Below are positions 1-9,653 of a DNA stretch of 64,000 nt, piece by piece. The position numbers were made by a program, and so were the translations under genes. The stretch is from positions 1 through 64,000 of the forward strand of contig CAYSOA010000003.1 of NCBI GenBank assembly GCA_964432565.1, read 5' to 3'. Each line of letters begins with the position of its first letter. Position 1 is the stretch's first letter. Below the pieces are notes generated by a model that was given only the letters and a program-made list of their open reading frames with translations, had not been told where the DNA came from and did no database searches. This DNA comes from CAIOHW01 sp964432565. GTDB lineage: Bacteria > Bdellovibrionota > UBA1018.

Positions 1-1422
<1,422 letters not shown>

Positions 1423-1431
1423 GGAGCGATC

Positions 1432-1842
1432 ATGCAGCCGATTCGTCGTGCCCGGCTCGAAGCGGTCATTCTTGAGGAACTTTCGAAAGTGGTTCCAAGA
1501 GAACTGAAAGACCCGAGGATTCCGCCGATCACCTTTACCTCATGCCGCGTGACTCCGGATGGCAGTCAGGCGACCGTCATGGTCACTCTTTTGGGAGGCC
1601 ATGCGTTCGCCCCTGATTCGGAGGACGAGAAAGCGCAGGCTGAAAAGGAGCAGCGACTCAGGGCCTGCATCAAGGGACTCACCTCGGCCTCCGGTTTCCT
1701 GAGACGGCACCTTGCCCAGGCCCTGACCGTTCGGCACATCCCGACCCTGATTTTCAAGGAGGACCGGGGCTTCGAGAACACCTACCGAGTTCATGAACTG
1801 CTCAAGAAGATCTCTTCTGAGCCGTCCTCCGAAGGGAATTGA
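1432..1842 (+). CDS. rbfA: 30S ribosome-binding factor RbfA
   Basis: Small KH-fold protein (136 aa) that binds immature 30S subunits and helps 16S rRNA 5'-end maturation, mainly in cold. The N-terminal RRARLEAVILEEL helix, the DPR segment followed by the beta strand ITFTSCRVTPDGSQA, and the RHIPTLIFKEDRGFE segment fit the family, and length is normal. An AAGGAG ribosome binding site lies 5 bp before the ATG. It sits 9 bp after infB and 6 bp before truB, consistent with one translation/ribosome-biogenesis operon. Confidence 0.95.
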   Translation: MQPIRRARLEAVILEELSKVVPRELKDPRIPPITFTSCRVTPDGSQATVMVTLLGGHAFAPDSEDEKAQAEKEQRLRACIKGLTSASGFLRRHLAQALTVRHIPTLIFKEDRGFENTYRVHELLKKISSEPSSEGN

Positions 1843-1848
1843 GTTCAC

Positions 1849-2856
1849 GTGGGTTCAGCAGGCGCTCCTTGCGGCAATCTTGCCGTGAATGGACTGCTGC
1901 TGGTTGCGAAACCGTCCGGGGTTTCTTCATTCGGCGTGATTGAGACCCTGCAGCGTTCTCTTCTGGACTCTGCCCGTAGCCGTGGGCACGAAATCAGAAA
2001 GCGCGAGCTTCCCAAATTTGGCCATGGTGGAACGCTCGACCCGTTTGCCACGGGCCTGTTACTGGTGTGTGTCGGAAACGGGACCAAGCTTGCGCGCTAT
2101 TTTCTGGGCTCCAAAAAGGAGTATCGTGCCCGTATTCACTTTGGTGCGACCACCATCCCAGGGGATCCCACTTCTCCCGTGAGCGAGAGCTGCGAAACCA
2201 TTCCCTCGTCCCTTGATGAGCTTCGTCGTGAAGCCCAGCGATTCACCGAGACGCCCTATCTCCAGGTTCCTCCCATGCATTCGGCAAAAAAAGTGGCCGG
2301 CCAGGCGCTCTACGAACTGGCGCGCGAGGGGATCGAGATCGAGCGCAAGCCCTCCGAAGTTCGAATTTTTGATTTCGAAGTGACGAGCTATGCTGCTCCC
2401 GTGGCCGAAGTTCGGGTCCTCTGCAGCGCAGGGACCTACATCCGTGTTCTAGGTCAGGACCTCGGCCGCAGGCTCGGCTCTCTGGCCTATCTCGAAACCC
2501 TCGAACGATCAGGCTCGGGAAGATATCGGCTGGAGAGCGCTCAGGGACTTGAAGGAATCTGTGACGCACTGAGGTCGGGCAGGTCCATTGAATCTCTCCA
2601 CTGCTTTGTGCCCTTCGATCGAATGCTCGATGGATTTCAGTCGATCGAGGTATCGGAGGATGAGGCCCTGACGATTCGGCAGGGACAAAACCGGGTGATT
2701 TCCTCCTTCGAAGCTCAGGAGATTCAGCTGAGGCTGGAGCGGATGGGGATCGTCGATCTGCCCCACATCGTCTGCCTGAGACATGCAAGTTCGCTGGTGG
2801 CGATTTTTTCCGCGGCATCAAAAGACACATTCCAGCTCGACCGAGTCTTCCTCTGA
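1849..2856 (+). CDS. truB: tRNA pseudouridine(55) synthase TruB
   Basis: Converts U55 in the T-loop of tRNAs to pseudouridine. The protein (335 aa) has the entry motif NGLLLVAKPSGVSS and the catalytic-Asp motif GHGGTLDPFATGLL, then the VPPMHSAKKVAGQALYE and AGTYIRVLGQDLG segments. The C-terminal 80 residues are the usual, poorly conserved PUA-like part. I use the GTG at 1849 because GAAGGGA lies about 11 bp upstream. A second in-frame GTG at 1885 would start nearer the family consensus but has no ribosome binding site. It is convergent with hflX, with 3 bp between the stops. Confidence 0.95.
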   Translation: MGSAGAPCGNLAVNGLLLVAKPSGVSSFGVIETLQRSLLDSARSRGHEIRKRELPKFGHGGTLDPFATGLLLVCVGNGTKLARYFLGSKKEYRARIHFGATTIPGDPTSPVSESCETIPSSLDELRREAQRFTETPYLQVPPMHSAKKVAGQALYELAREGIEIERKPSEVRIFDFEVTSYAAPVAEVRVLCSAGTYIRVLGQDLGRRLGSLAYLETLERSGSGRYRLESAQGLEGICDALRSGRSIESLHCFVPFDRMLDGFQSIEVSEDEALTIRQGQNRVISSFEAQEIQLRLERMGIVDLPHIVCLRHASSLVAIFSAASKDTFQLDRVFL

Positions 2857-2859
2857 GCC

Positions 2860-4125
2860 TCAAAGCCTGAACTTGATGAGACCCAGCTTCCTGGCCCAGC
2901 CCTCCGCCATCCGTACGCGATAGAACATGCCCTTCTCCAGCTCGCGCGAGATCTCGACCGAACCGTGGGCGTGGATCATCGAGTGCATCCTGCTTTCCGA
3001 ATAAGGTATCATCACTTCGTAGACGTCGAGATGGCTGCGAAAATACTCCAGCACTTGATCTCGCAGACGACGAACGTCCTCCCTGGAGAGAGCCGAGATG
3101 CGCTCAGAACCTGGAGCGAGCGTCCGCGCCTGGACGCGAGCCCCCCCGTCCGAAATGCAGTCCATCTTGTTGAGCACGACGATCCTGGGCTTGCCTCCGA
3201 CACCGAGCTCCTCAAGTACCTTTTCGGTGACCTGCATCTGCTCGCGGGCCGAAGGTGAGCTGGCGTCCACGACGTGCAGCAGGAGATCCGCCTCATGGAG
3301 CTCCTCGAGAGTCGAGCGGAATGATGCAACCAGTCCGTGCGGCAGACGATTAATAAAACCGACCGTGTCGATCGCCACAATGGGAGGATGGCAGTCGGGA
3401 TCCAGCGCGCGAACCGAGGAATCAAGCGTCGCGAAAAGCTTGTCCTCGGCGAGAACCCGACTCTCGGTCAGCGCGTTGAGAAGCGTCGACTTCCCGGCGT
3501 TCGTGTACCCCACTAGAGCGACCTTCAAGACCTCTTTTCGACTCGAGCGCTGGATCCGTCGTTCTTTGGCAATATCGGCCAGCCGATCGCGCAGAATGGA
3601 CATTCGGTTCTTTACAAGGCGGCGATCCACCTCGATCTGTTTCTCGCCCATGCCCTTATTCCCGATCCCTCCGCCGCGCTGGCGCTCAAAATGGGTCCAG
3701 AAATGCATCAGCCGCGGCAGCAGGTACTGAAGTTTGGCAAGCTCAACCTGAGTCTTGGATTCCTTGGTTCGGGCATGACGCGAGAAAATCTCGATGATCA
3801 CGCCTTGGCGATCCAGTACCGGCTTCCCCACTTCCTTTTCAAGATTGCGAAGCTGATTGGGAGAAAGGTCGACGTCGATGATGGCAGCATGGGCGAGATG
3901 GGCATCCATCAACTGCTTGAGCTCATCCACCTTACCCTTGCCGATATAGGTTCCTGGATGGATGGATCGGCGCGACATGACCATGCGCCCGGCGACCTCC
4001 ACCCCCAGAGTAGCCAGAAGACGCTGAAGTTCATCCAGGGATTCATCATCCAGCCCGGCGCAGTAGGCCCGAAGTCGCTGTCTTTCCGGCGCGGCCGGCA
4101 AAAGGGATTCTGTATTTTCCAGCAT
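2860..4125 (-). CDS. hflX: Ribosome-associated GTPase HflX
   Basis: GTPase that splits or rescues stalled 70S ribosomes during stress. From the ATG at 4125 it is 421 aa: N-terminal HflX domain (GTYIGKGKVDELK, DRQGVIIEIFSRHARTKE), a helical linker, then the G domain with P-loop GYTNAGKSTLLNAL, G3 DTVGFI, G4 NKMD and a C-terminal extension. The frame stays open to 4260, but that would run into the divergent aminotransferase gene and add unrelated residues, so the internal ATG is preferred. No strong Shine-Dalgarno is visible before it. Confidence 0.95.
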   Translation of the reverse strand: MLENTESLLPAAPERQRLRAYCAGLDDESLDELQRLLATLGVEVAGRMVMSRRSIHPGTYIGKGKVDELKQLMDAHLAHAAIIDVDLSPNQLRNLEKEVGKPVLDRQGVIIEIFSRHARTKESKTQVELAKLQYLLPRLMHFWTHFERQRGGGIGNKGMGEKQIEVDRRLVKNRMSILRDRLADIAKERRIQRSSRKEVLKVALVGYTNAGKSTLLNALTESRVLAEDKLFATLDSSVRALDPDCHPPIVAIDTVGFINRLPHGLVASFRSTLEELHEADLLLHVVDASSPSAREQMQVTEKVLEELGVGGKPRIVVLNKMDCISDGGARVQARTLAPGSERISALSREDVRRLRDQVLEYFRSHLDVYEVMIPYSESRMHSMIHAHGSVEISRELEKGMFYRVRMAEGWARKLGLIKFRL

Positions 4126-4163
4126 GTCTTTGAAGGGTTCTAGCAACGATCCAGCCCCCTCGC

Positions 4164-4169
4164 TATAGT
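4164..4169 (+). promoter_or_regulatory. Possible -10 element before the aminotransferase gene
   Basis: TATAGT lies 6 bp before the ATG at 4176, so a start site at the usual distance would fall on the ATG itself and give a leaderless mRNA. No Shine-Dalgarno sequence precedes the gene, which fits, but no good -35 is visible 16-18 bp upstream. Tentative. Confidence 0.25.
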
Positions 4170-4175
4170 GTTTGC

Positions 4176-5144
4176 ATGAGCAAGTCGCTGTCGCCGGCCT
4201 CATCCATTCCTGCGGTCCTGAACGTCCAAGGGGAGCTGCACATGCCCGGAACCCGTACAATCTCGGCCTTCGACCGCAGCTATCTGTATGGAGACAGCCT
4301 GTACGAAGTGGTGCGAAGCTACGGAGGCCGAATCCTTGAGGAGCACCTGCAGGCCCATCTCAATCGACTTTCAGCTTCAGCGGCTCTCTGCCGAATGAAC
4401 CTCGACCAGGGAGCCGAAGAGCTCGGACGCCAGATGAGACGAACCCTCGAGTTCTTTCATGCCCAGCCCTTCGGAAAGTCACCGGACGGAGACTCTCCGG
4501 CGGACGCCTACTGTCGAATCGTCATCTCTCGCGGAGTGGGGCGAATCGGATTCGGGCGCTCCCAACTGCTTTCACCGACCCAGTACACGATCATCGTTCA
4601 GCCGGTGGAAATCCCCTCGCCACGAGTTCATCAGCGAGGGCTGCACCTTCAAATCGTCGAACGCATTCGAAACGATCGGCGCGCCCTCGACCCAGCCATG
4701 AAGTCGGGAAACTACCTGAACAACGTTCTCGCGTTCCTTGAAGCGCAGGATGCCGGCTTTGACGATGCGCTTCTAGTCGATGCCGAGGGCAACCTCACTG
4801 AAGGCACGACCTTCAACCTGTTCTACGCCCGAAGAGGCATCCTCTGCACCCCTCCACTGGACGTCGGCGTTCTCGAGGGCATTACCCGTGCCACCGTCAT
4901 TCAACTGGCGCGCGAAAAACAGATTGAGGTTCGAGAAGTACGATTTCCGAAGCAGCGCCTCTACGATGCAGACGAAGTTTTTGTTACCAGCACCCTGAAG
5001 GAAGTCATGGCCGTCACCCGCGTGGATGACCGAAAGATCGGCACCGGTCGGCCGGGACCGATCACCCGGCGGCTTCAGAAGGCCTTTTCGAACGAGATCA
5101 CCCTGCTTCAGGAAGCCGACCGGCAAAGAGGAGACTCGGAATGA
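4176..5144 (+). CDS. Class IV PLP-dependent aminotransferase (branched-chain/D-amino-acid aminotransferase type)
   Basis: Fold-type IV PLP enzyme, 322 aa. Visible family signatures: FDRSYLYGDSLYEVVRSYGG near the N-terminus; the PLP Schiff-base lysine in AMKSGNYLNNVLAFLEAQ; and DALLVDAEGNLTEGTTFNLF with GVLEGITRATV, which hold the cofactor phosphate. The family includes branched-chain aminotransferases, D-alanine aminotransferase and aminodeoxychorismate lyase. Sequence alone does not separate these, so I give no gene symbol. The stop overlaps the next ATG by 4 bp (ATGA), implying translational coupling with the inositol-phosphatase-like gene. No ribosome binding site is seen. Confidence 0.9.
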   Translation: MSKSLSPASSIPAVLNVQGELHMPGTRTISAFDRSYLYGDSLYEVVRSYGGRILEEHLQAHLNRLSASAALCRMNLDQGAEELGRQMRRTLEFFHAQPFGKSPDGDSPADAYCRIVISRGVGRIGFGRSQLLSPTQYTIIVQPVEIPSPRVHQRGLHLQIVERIRNDRRALDPAMKSGNYLNNVLAFLEAQDAGFDDALLVDAEGNLTEGTTFNLFYARRGILCTPPLDVGVLEGITRATVIQLAREKQIEVREVRFPKQRLYDADEVFVTSTLKEVMAVTRVDDRKIGTGRPGPITRRLQKAFSNEITLLQEADRQRGDSE

Positions 5145-5950
5145 CGTCGAGATCAGTTCCCTCGGATCGAGAGCTGGCAAAGCTGAAACGGGCGGCTATT
5201 GAAGCTTCGCTTGCGGCAGGCTCGGTGCTGACAAAGCATTTCGGCAGGAGTCTATCGGTTCGCCACAAAGACCAGGCGGGTCTGGTCACCAATGCAGATC
5301 TCGAAGCCGAGGCCGCTGCTCTGAGAGTGCTTGCCCGTGCGCGCCCCGACTTCGACTTTCTGGCCGAAGAGTCCGGCTCTTCCACTCTTGGGAGCGAGGG
5401 CCGCTGGATTCTCGATCCTCTCGATGGAACGACAAACTTCGTCCACGGTTTCCCGATGTTCTGCGTTTCGATCGCCGCCGAGTGGAGAGGCCATGTCATC
5501 GTTGGTGTGATCCGCCATCCGATACTGGATGAAACTTATTGGGCGATTAAGGGCCGGGGGGCATTCCTCGGACGAAAACGGCTCAAGGTCTCCCGAACCC
5601 GTGAGCTTTCAGACTCCCTGCTGACTACGGGATTCACCACCCGAAAGAACGAACTCTCCCACGAAATGGGCCCCTTCGAGCGACTCAGCCGAATTGCTCG
5701 TGCGATTCGCAGGCCGGGCAGTGCGGCACTCGATCTCGCCTACACTGCCCGGGGAGTTTTTGACGGCTTCTGGGAGCGCAACCTCTCGCCATGGGACGTC
5801 GCGGCCGGGTCCCTGCTCGTGACCGAGGCGGGCGGAAAGGTCACCGGTTTCTCGGGAGGACAATTCTTGATTGGCGGTGCCGAAATTTTGGCAACCAATG
5901 GGCTGCTCCACCGAAAAATCTGCCAATTCATCGCTCCAGCCCGCCCATGA
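5141..5950 (+). CDS. Inositol monophosphatase family protein (SuhB-like)
   Basis: Metal-dependent phosphatase, 269 aa, close to the family length. It has the metal-binding signature EES followed by DPLDGTTNFVHGFP and the second signature WDVAAGSLLVTEAGG. Likely substrates are inositol-1-phosphate or a related sugar or nucleotide phosphate. SuhB homologues also act in transcription antitermination, but that role cannot be read from sequence. Its ATG overlaps the upstream aminotransferase stop by 4 bp. The next gene starts 56 bp later with its own candidate promoter. Confidence 0.93.
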   Translation: MTSRSVPSDRELAKLKRAAIEASLAAGSVLTKHFGRSLSVRHKDQAGLVTNADLEAEAAALRVLARARPDFDFLAEESGSSTLGSEGRWILDPLDGTTNFVHGFPMFCVSIAAEWRGHVIVGVIRHPILDETYWAIKGRGAFLGRKRLKVSRTRELSDSLLTTGFTTRKNELSHEMGPFERLSRIARAIRRPGSAALDLAYTARGVFDGFWERNLSPWDVAAGSLLVTEAGGKVTGFSGGQFLIGGAEILATNGLLHRKICQFIAPARP

Positions 5951-5969
5951 TGAAGCTGGCCACTCCGAA

Positions 5970-5998
5970 TTGACGGATCACCCATCTGGTCTCAGACT
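5970..5998 (+). promoter_or_regulatory. Candidate sigma-70-type promoter for the VAEEP-repeat gene
   Basis: TTGACG (5970-5975) and CAGACT (5993-5998) are separated by 17 bp. The -35 matches consensus at 5 of 6 positions; the -10 is weak. The ATG is 8 bp after the -10, so any leader would be very short. Confidence 0.3.
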
Positions 5999-6006
5999 GA
6001 GAAGAG

Positions 6007-7183
6007 ATGACTTCATGGGTTCACGTCTTCTCCAAATTCACCTCTGAGGCCCTGCTTTTCGAGGCTGCCTTCATCTGCATGCTGGTCGGCGGATTTCTCG
6101 CCTACACGGTGGTCCGAAAACGTCGCGAAGGCCGAGCGGGAGAACTCGTCCCCTCGAGCGTGGTTCGTGTCTATCTGAATGAGCTCATCACCGACGCAGA
6201 ACAGCTTCGTTCCCAGCTCTTTGGTCTTCTGCAGTCTTCGGGGATCATGGTTCCGGGAATCGACAGCAGTGATGTCGGGCAGGCCGCTCGGCTCGCCGCA
6301 CAGGAACCGTCTGGCGCAGCATCACCGACCGTATCAAGTGGCGCTGGCGACGCTGCTGATGCCGGCCTGATCCAAAAGATTTCTGCGCTGGAATCCAGAA
6401 TGAAGGATCAGGCGCGGGCTATGGAGCTGCTGATTCAGGAAAAGGCACGGATTGAGGGAGAACTGTCTCTCGCGCGCCAGACCGTGGCGAGCGAACCTGC
6501 CGCAGCCTCGGCCGGCGACTCCTCCAATACCGATGAGCTTCAGAAGAAGATCGCCCAGCTCGAAGGCAAGCTCGCCGAGTACAGCGTGATCGAGGATGAC
6601 TTGGCCAACCTGAAGCGGCTGCAGCAGGAGAACGCAGAACTTCGTACCCAGCTCGCCTCATCAGGCGGGTCGGGCTCATCGGAGTCTGCCGCCGAAGAAC
6701 CCATGGTTGCCGAAGAACCCATGGTTGCCGAAGAACCCATGGTTGNNNNNNNNNNNNNNNNNNNNNNNNNNNNNNNNNNNNNNNNNNNNNNNNNNNNNNN
6801 NNNNNNNNNNNNNNNNNNNNNNNNNNNNNNNNNNNNNNNNNNNNNTGGTTGCCGAAGAACCCATGGTTGCCGAAGAACCCATGGTTGCCGAAGAACCCAT
6901 GGTTGCCGAAGAACCCATGGTTGCCGAAGAACCCATGGTTGCCGAAGAACCCGTGGTTGCCGAAGAACCCGTGGTTGCCGAAGAACCCGTGGTTGCCGAA
7001 GAGCCCGTGGTTGCCGAAGAGCCCGTCACTGCCGAAGCGGCATTCAACGAACTTGCTGGTCAGGTCGATGCCAGTCTGGTCGAAGTCGAGGCCGCACCCG
7101 AACCTGCAGAAGAGAAGAAAGACGAGACCAAGCCGAGTGAAGCAGATCTGCTCGCTGAATTTGAAAGGATGCTCAATGGCTAG
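6007..7183 (+). CDS. Membrane-anchored coiled-coil protein with a VAEEP(M/V) hexapeptide array (assembly gap inside)
   Basis: Unrecognised protein. Residues 17-36 form one membrane segment followed by basic KRREGR, so the bulk probably faces the cytoplasm. A charged coiled-coil stretch follows (about residues 115-215, Glu/Lys/Leu/Ala rich). Then comes an acidic array of 18-bp/6-residue repeats: three units before the N run and ten after it (five VAEEPM, five VAEEPV). A short acidic tail ends ADLLAEFERMLNG. The frame before the gap and the frame that encodes VAEEP after it differ, because the 100 N are a placeholder. I therefore join them as one gene, not a frameshift. The stop overlaps the next ATG by 8 bp. 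Confidence 0.8.
6688..7027. repeat. 18-bp tandem repeat encoding VAEEPM/VAEEPV
   Basis: Near-identical units of GTTGCCGAAGAACCCATG, 3 copies before the N gap and 10 after it. The distal five units carry GTG (Val) in place of ATG, and the last two also carry GAG for GAA, so variation grows toward the 3' edge. The array has no stop codon in any of the six frames, which produces many spurious overlapping ORFs. Confidence 0.95.
6746..6845. other. Assembly gap (100 N) inside the tandem repeat
   Basis: Exactly 100 N, a conventional placeholder. If the repeat phase is unbroken, the true missing length is 12 + 18k bases. 100 does not satisfy that, which explains the apparent frame change. Confidence 0.97.
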
Positions 7184-7943
7184 AGTTTCCTTGTTGAGCC
7201 TGCTCGTGCTGCTCGCAGGGGTCGCCGCCATTGAAAGCGTCCGAGCCGCCGTGCCCCAGAAAGTACTGCCAGGCCAGCTTCTCGTCGAAATCTCGTCTGC
7301 AAAAGGGGGCAAATTCTCGAATCTGACTCGTCGCTGGAGGGAAAAGCATGGCCCGGCTGCCATCCCTGCCCTGCTGGATCTGGCCGTGAACTCGCGGCTT
7401 CCCGAGAAAACAAGGAGCATCGCGCTCTTGTCTGCCACACGCCTTGCTGCGGGCTCGAACCAGCCTCGCCTGCAATCCATCCTGCGAAGGCTGTCTCAAG
7501 ATTCCCAGTGGCTGGTTCGTCTCTCGGCCGTCAAGAGCCTCCCCCTCACTGCAGGCGATACCCCGAAGGTCGCCCGCCCCGTCATCGATCTGCTTTCACT
7601 CCGATTGGACGATGTCGCCCTGGTGGTTCGATCCGAAGCTGCGGGTGCCTTGCTGAGCCTCTCCAGACAGTTTCCCGAGGCAAACTCTCCGGCTGTCCAA
7701 AGACGCCTAGCCGCGGCACTTCATGATTCCAGAAACTATTCTGGAAATCAGCCACTCTGGGTTCCCGAAAAAGCTCTGGCCGCACTGGTGAACTTCGGGG
7801 CTCAGGGCGAACTCCCCTCGATCGGAAAACTGCAACGCCGATTCAAGAACTCCGACTGGGCGACAAAGCTCGACTCAGCGGCTAGACGACTGGAGAGTCA
7901 AAGGTCCATGTCGAATCTGTCGCGTGCACAGCCTTCGGGCTGA
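7176..7943 (+). CDS. Exported protein with HEAT-like helical repeats
   Basis: 255 aa. An N-terminal signal peptide (basic MAR, then a Leu/Val-rich core ending near SVRAA) suggests export. The rest is alpha-helical with repeated patterns such as AIPALLDLA, RLSAVKSLP and RSEAAGALLSL, typical of HEAT/ARM-type repeats that bind other proteins. The start at 7176 has AAAGGA upstream and overlaps the stop of the VAEEP-repeat gene by 8 bp, so the two are probably translationally coupled and may act together in the envelope. No specific function recognised. Confidence 0.8.
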   Translation: MARVSLLSLLVLLAGVAAIESVRAAVPQKVLPGQLLVEISSAKGGKFSNLTRRWREKHGPAAIPALLDLAVNSRLPEKTRSIALLSATRLAAGSNQPRLQSILRRLSQDSQWLVRLSAVKSLPLTAGDTPKVARPVIDLLSLRLDDVALVVRSEAAGALLSLSRQFPEANSPAVQRRLAAALHDSRNYSGNQPLWVPEKALAALVNFGAQGELPSIGKLQRRFKNSDWATKLDSAARRLESQRSMSNLSRAQPSG

Positions 7944-7950
7944 AAGCCAC

Positions 7951-8508
7951 CTAAAAATCGCCCATCTCCTTGAGCGCCCGCTCCGTCTTTTCGCGTTCCA
8001 GTCGCTCGACCTCGGTTCGCATGGCGATGATCCGGCCGATTCGGTAGAGCAGCGTCTGCTCCTCAATGGTGTCCGTCTCCACGGGGCGCCAACCCTCGAG
8101 GATGTCTCGTTGAACCCATTGTTCCTTCAGAACCGTAATCTTGATGCCCTCTCCTCGCCCGCGAACGAATCGCGGAGCCACATTCACCTTGAAGCGAAAC
8201 TGAGCCTTGATGTAGGGCCCGGTACCTCCCAGGGGATCCGCTGCATTCTTGTCCCCCGTATTATCCGTCCAGCGCGTCTGAAGGAACCCGGCACGCTCGT
8301 TGGAAACGTCCAGACGAAACGACTTGAGGGCTTCAGACACTGCGATCCAGGAAGTCGTGAAATCGGTCAGAAAAATGCGACTGAAGACCTGCTCCTGGGT
8401 CGCCCCTACGGAGCGCCGGTAGGCAGTGCTGCAGCCGGCCTGAAACAGGAACAAGTGCACCAGAATGCCCCAGACGAGAAGAGATCGCCCTTTCGAGACC
8501 AGCCGCAT
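7951..8508 (-). CDS. Putative outer-membrane lipoprotein
   Basis: 185 aa with a clear lipoprotein signal: basic MRLVSKGR, hydrophobic core, and the lipobox LFQAGC, so lipidated at Cys26. The mature part alternates strand-like segments (AGFLQTRWTD, AQFRFKVNVAPRF, GIKITVLKEQW) and ends in a charged helix. The layout loosely recalls BamC-type helix-grip lipoproteins, but that is only a resemblance. It is convergent with the helical-repeat gene (7 bp between stops) and divergent from kdsD. TAAACT lies 6 bp before the ATG. Confidence 0.8.
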   Translation of the reverse strand: MRLVSKGRSLLVWGILVHLFLFQAGCSTAYRRSVGATQEQVFSRIFLTDFTTSWIAVSEALKSFRLDVSNERAGFLQTRWTDNTGDKNAADPLGGTGPYIKAQFRFKVNVAPRFVRGRGEGIKITVLKEQWVQRDILEGWRPVETDTIEEQTLLYRIGRIIAMRTEVERLEREKTERALKEMGDF

Positions 8509-8582
8509 GACTCCAGTTTAGGGTCATCAGTCCGCCGATTGCCAGTTTGATTTCCAGCCCGCCTGTGCGAAACCCTTTGATC

Positions 8583-9572
8583 ATGCAGGGTGTTCTTCAG
8601 CATTTTCTTGAAGCTCTCGAAGTCGAGACCCGCGCCCTCCAGGGCAGCGCGCATCGTTTTCGCACTGAGAAAGAGTCTGAACAGGGACTCGTGATGGCAG
8701 TGGAGGCCCTTGCAGCGTCTCTCGACCGGGGCGGAAAGATTGTCGTCACCGGAGTGGGAAAATCGGGAAAGATCGCCCAAAAAATTGCCGCCACCCTGGC
8801 CAGCACGGGTAGCGTCTCGATCTATCTTCATCCCACCGAAGGACTGCACGGTGATCTGGGCGTCCTTCTGCCCCAGGATGTGGTTCTGGCTCTGAGCCAT
8901 ACGGGAAATACGGACGAGATTCTTCGCCTGATCCCCTCTTTCCGGGAGCGCGGAGTGCGAGTGGTCGGACTGGGGGGCAACCCTCAATCCCGTCTGGCCC
9001 AGCTGGCCGACGCCTGGATTGATGCCCGAGTGGATCAGGAGGCTTGCCCTCATAATCTCGCTCCCACCTCAAGCACTACGCTGGCTCTGGCTCTGGGTGA
9101 CGCGCTTGCCGTGACGCTGATGAAGCTTCGAGGGTTTGATCCCGGGGCTTTCGCCAGAAATCATCCGGGAGGTTCGTTGGGTCGGCGCCTCCAACTTCGG
9201 GTTCGGGATGTCATGCAGCCCCGAGAGATCACCCCGGTCGTCACGCCCGATGCTTCCATCGAAAGAGTCCTCGAAGAGGCGGGAAGGCACAACTTCGGCG
9301 CCGTTCTCGTGGTCGATGAGGCTCGCCTTGCAGGAATCATCACTGATGGCGACCTGCGCCGAGCCCTGCGGCACCGAGAGAGCTTCTTCGATCTTCTGGC
9401 CCGCGATCTCATGACTCGCTCCCCCGTGACTGCAACGGAAGACATGATGGCTTTCGACGCACTCGAGAAAATGGAAAACCGGCCCAGCCAGATCAAGGAA
9501 CTCCCCGTCGTTGATGACGAACAGCAGGTGCGGGGACTCGTACGTCTGCACGATCTGATTCGGATTTTCTAA
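8583..9572 (+). CDS. kdsD: D-arabinose-5-phosphate isomerase
   Basis: Interconverts ribulose-5-phosphate and arabinose-5-phosphate, the first committed step toward Kdo and the LPS core. It has an N-terminal SIS sugar-isomerase domain (KIVVTGVGKSGKIAQKIA, GLHGDLGV, ALSHTGNTDEI, the TSSTTLALALGDALA loop, and GFDPGAFARNHPGGSLGR) and two C-terminal CBS domains (VRDVMQPREITPVV and LMTRSPVTATEDM). From ATG 8583 it is 329 aa, the usual length. In-frame TTG/GTG codons upstream (8547, 8565, 8577) are possible starts, none with a ribosome binding site. Confidence 0.95.
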   Translation: MQGVLQHFLEALEVETRALQGSAHRFRTEKESEQGLVMAVEALAASLDRGGKIVVTGVGKSGKIAQKIAATLASTGSVSIYLHPTEGLHGDLGVLLPQDVVLALSHTGNTDEILRLIPSFRERGVRVVGLGGNPQSRLAQLADAWIDARVDQEACPHNLAPTSSTTLALALGDALAVTLMKLRGFDPGAFARNHPGGSLGRRLQLRVRDVMQPREITPVVTPDASIERVLEEAGRHNFGAVLVVDEARLAGIITDGDLRRALRHRESFFDLLARDLMTRSPVTATEDMMAFDALEKMENRPSQIKELPVVDDEQQVRGLVRLHDLIRIF

Positions 9573-9573
9573 G

Positions 9574-9602
9574 TTGTTTCGGCGGCCGGCCTGCCCTAGC
9601 AT
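9574..9602 (+). promoter_or_regulatory. Candidate sigma-70-type promoter for the DsbA-like gene
   Basis: TTGTTT (9574-9579) and TAGCAT (9597-9602) with a 17-bp spacer, just after the kdsD stop. The start site would be near 9609, giving a leader of about 45 nt that contains GGAGG before the ATG at 9654. Confidence 0.45.
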
Positions 9603-9653
9603 AGGGCCCTGACATTCATCATCGAGCCCTTGGGCAATGGAGGCCTGACGGAA

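Noticed and set aside
6676..7047. Long overlapping ORFs on both strands through the repeat (GSSATM, GFFGNH, CRRTHG patterns)
   Set aside because: The 18-bp unit has no stop in any frame, so these are by-products of the array.
6007..7183. Apparent frameshift in the VAEEP-repeat gene
   Set aside because: The frame change coincides exactly with the 100-N placeholder. The repeat phase shows the gap length is wrong, so no real frameshift is indicated.
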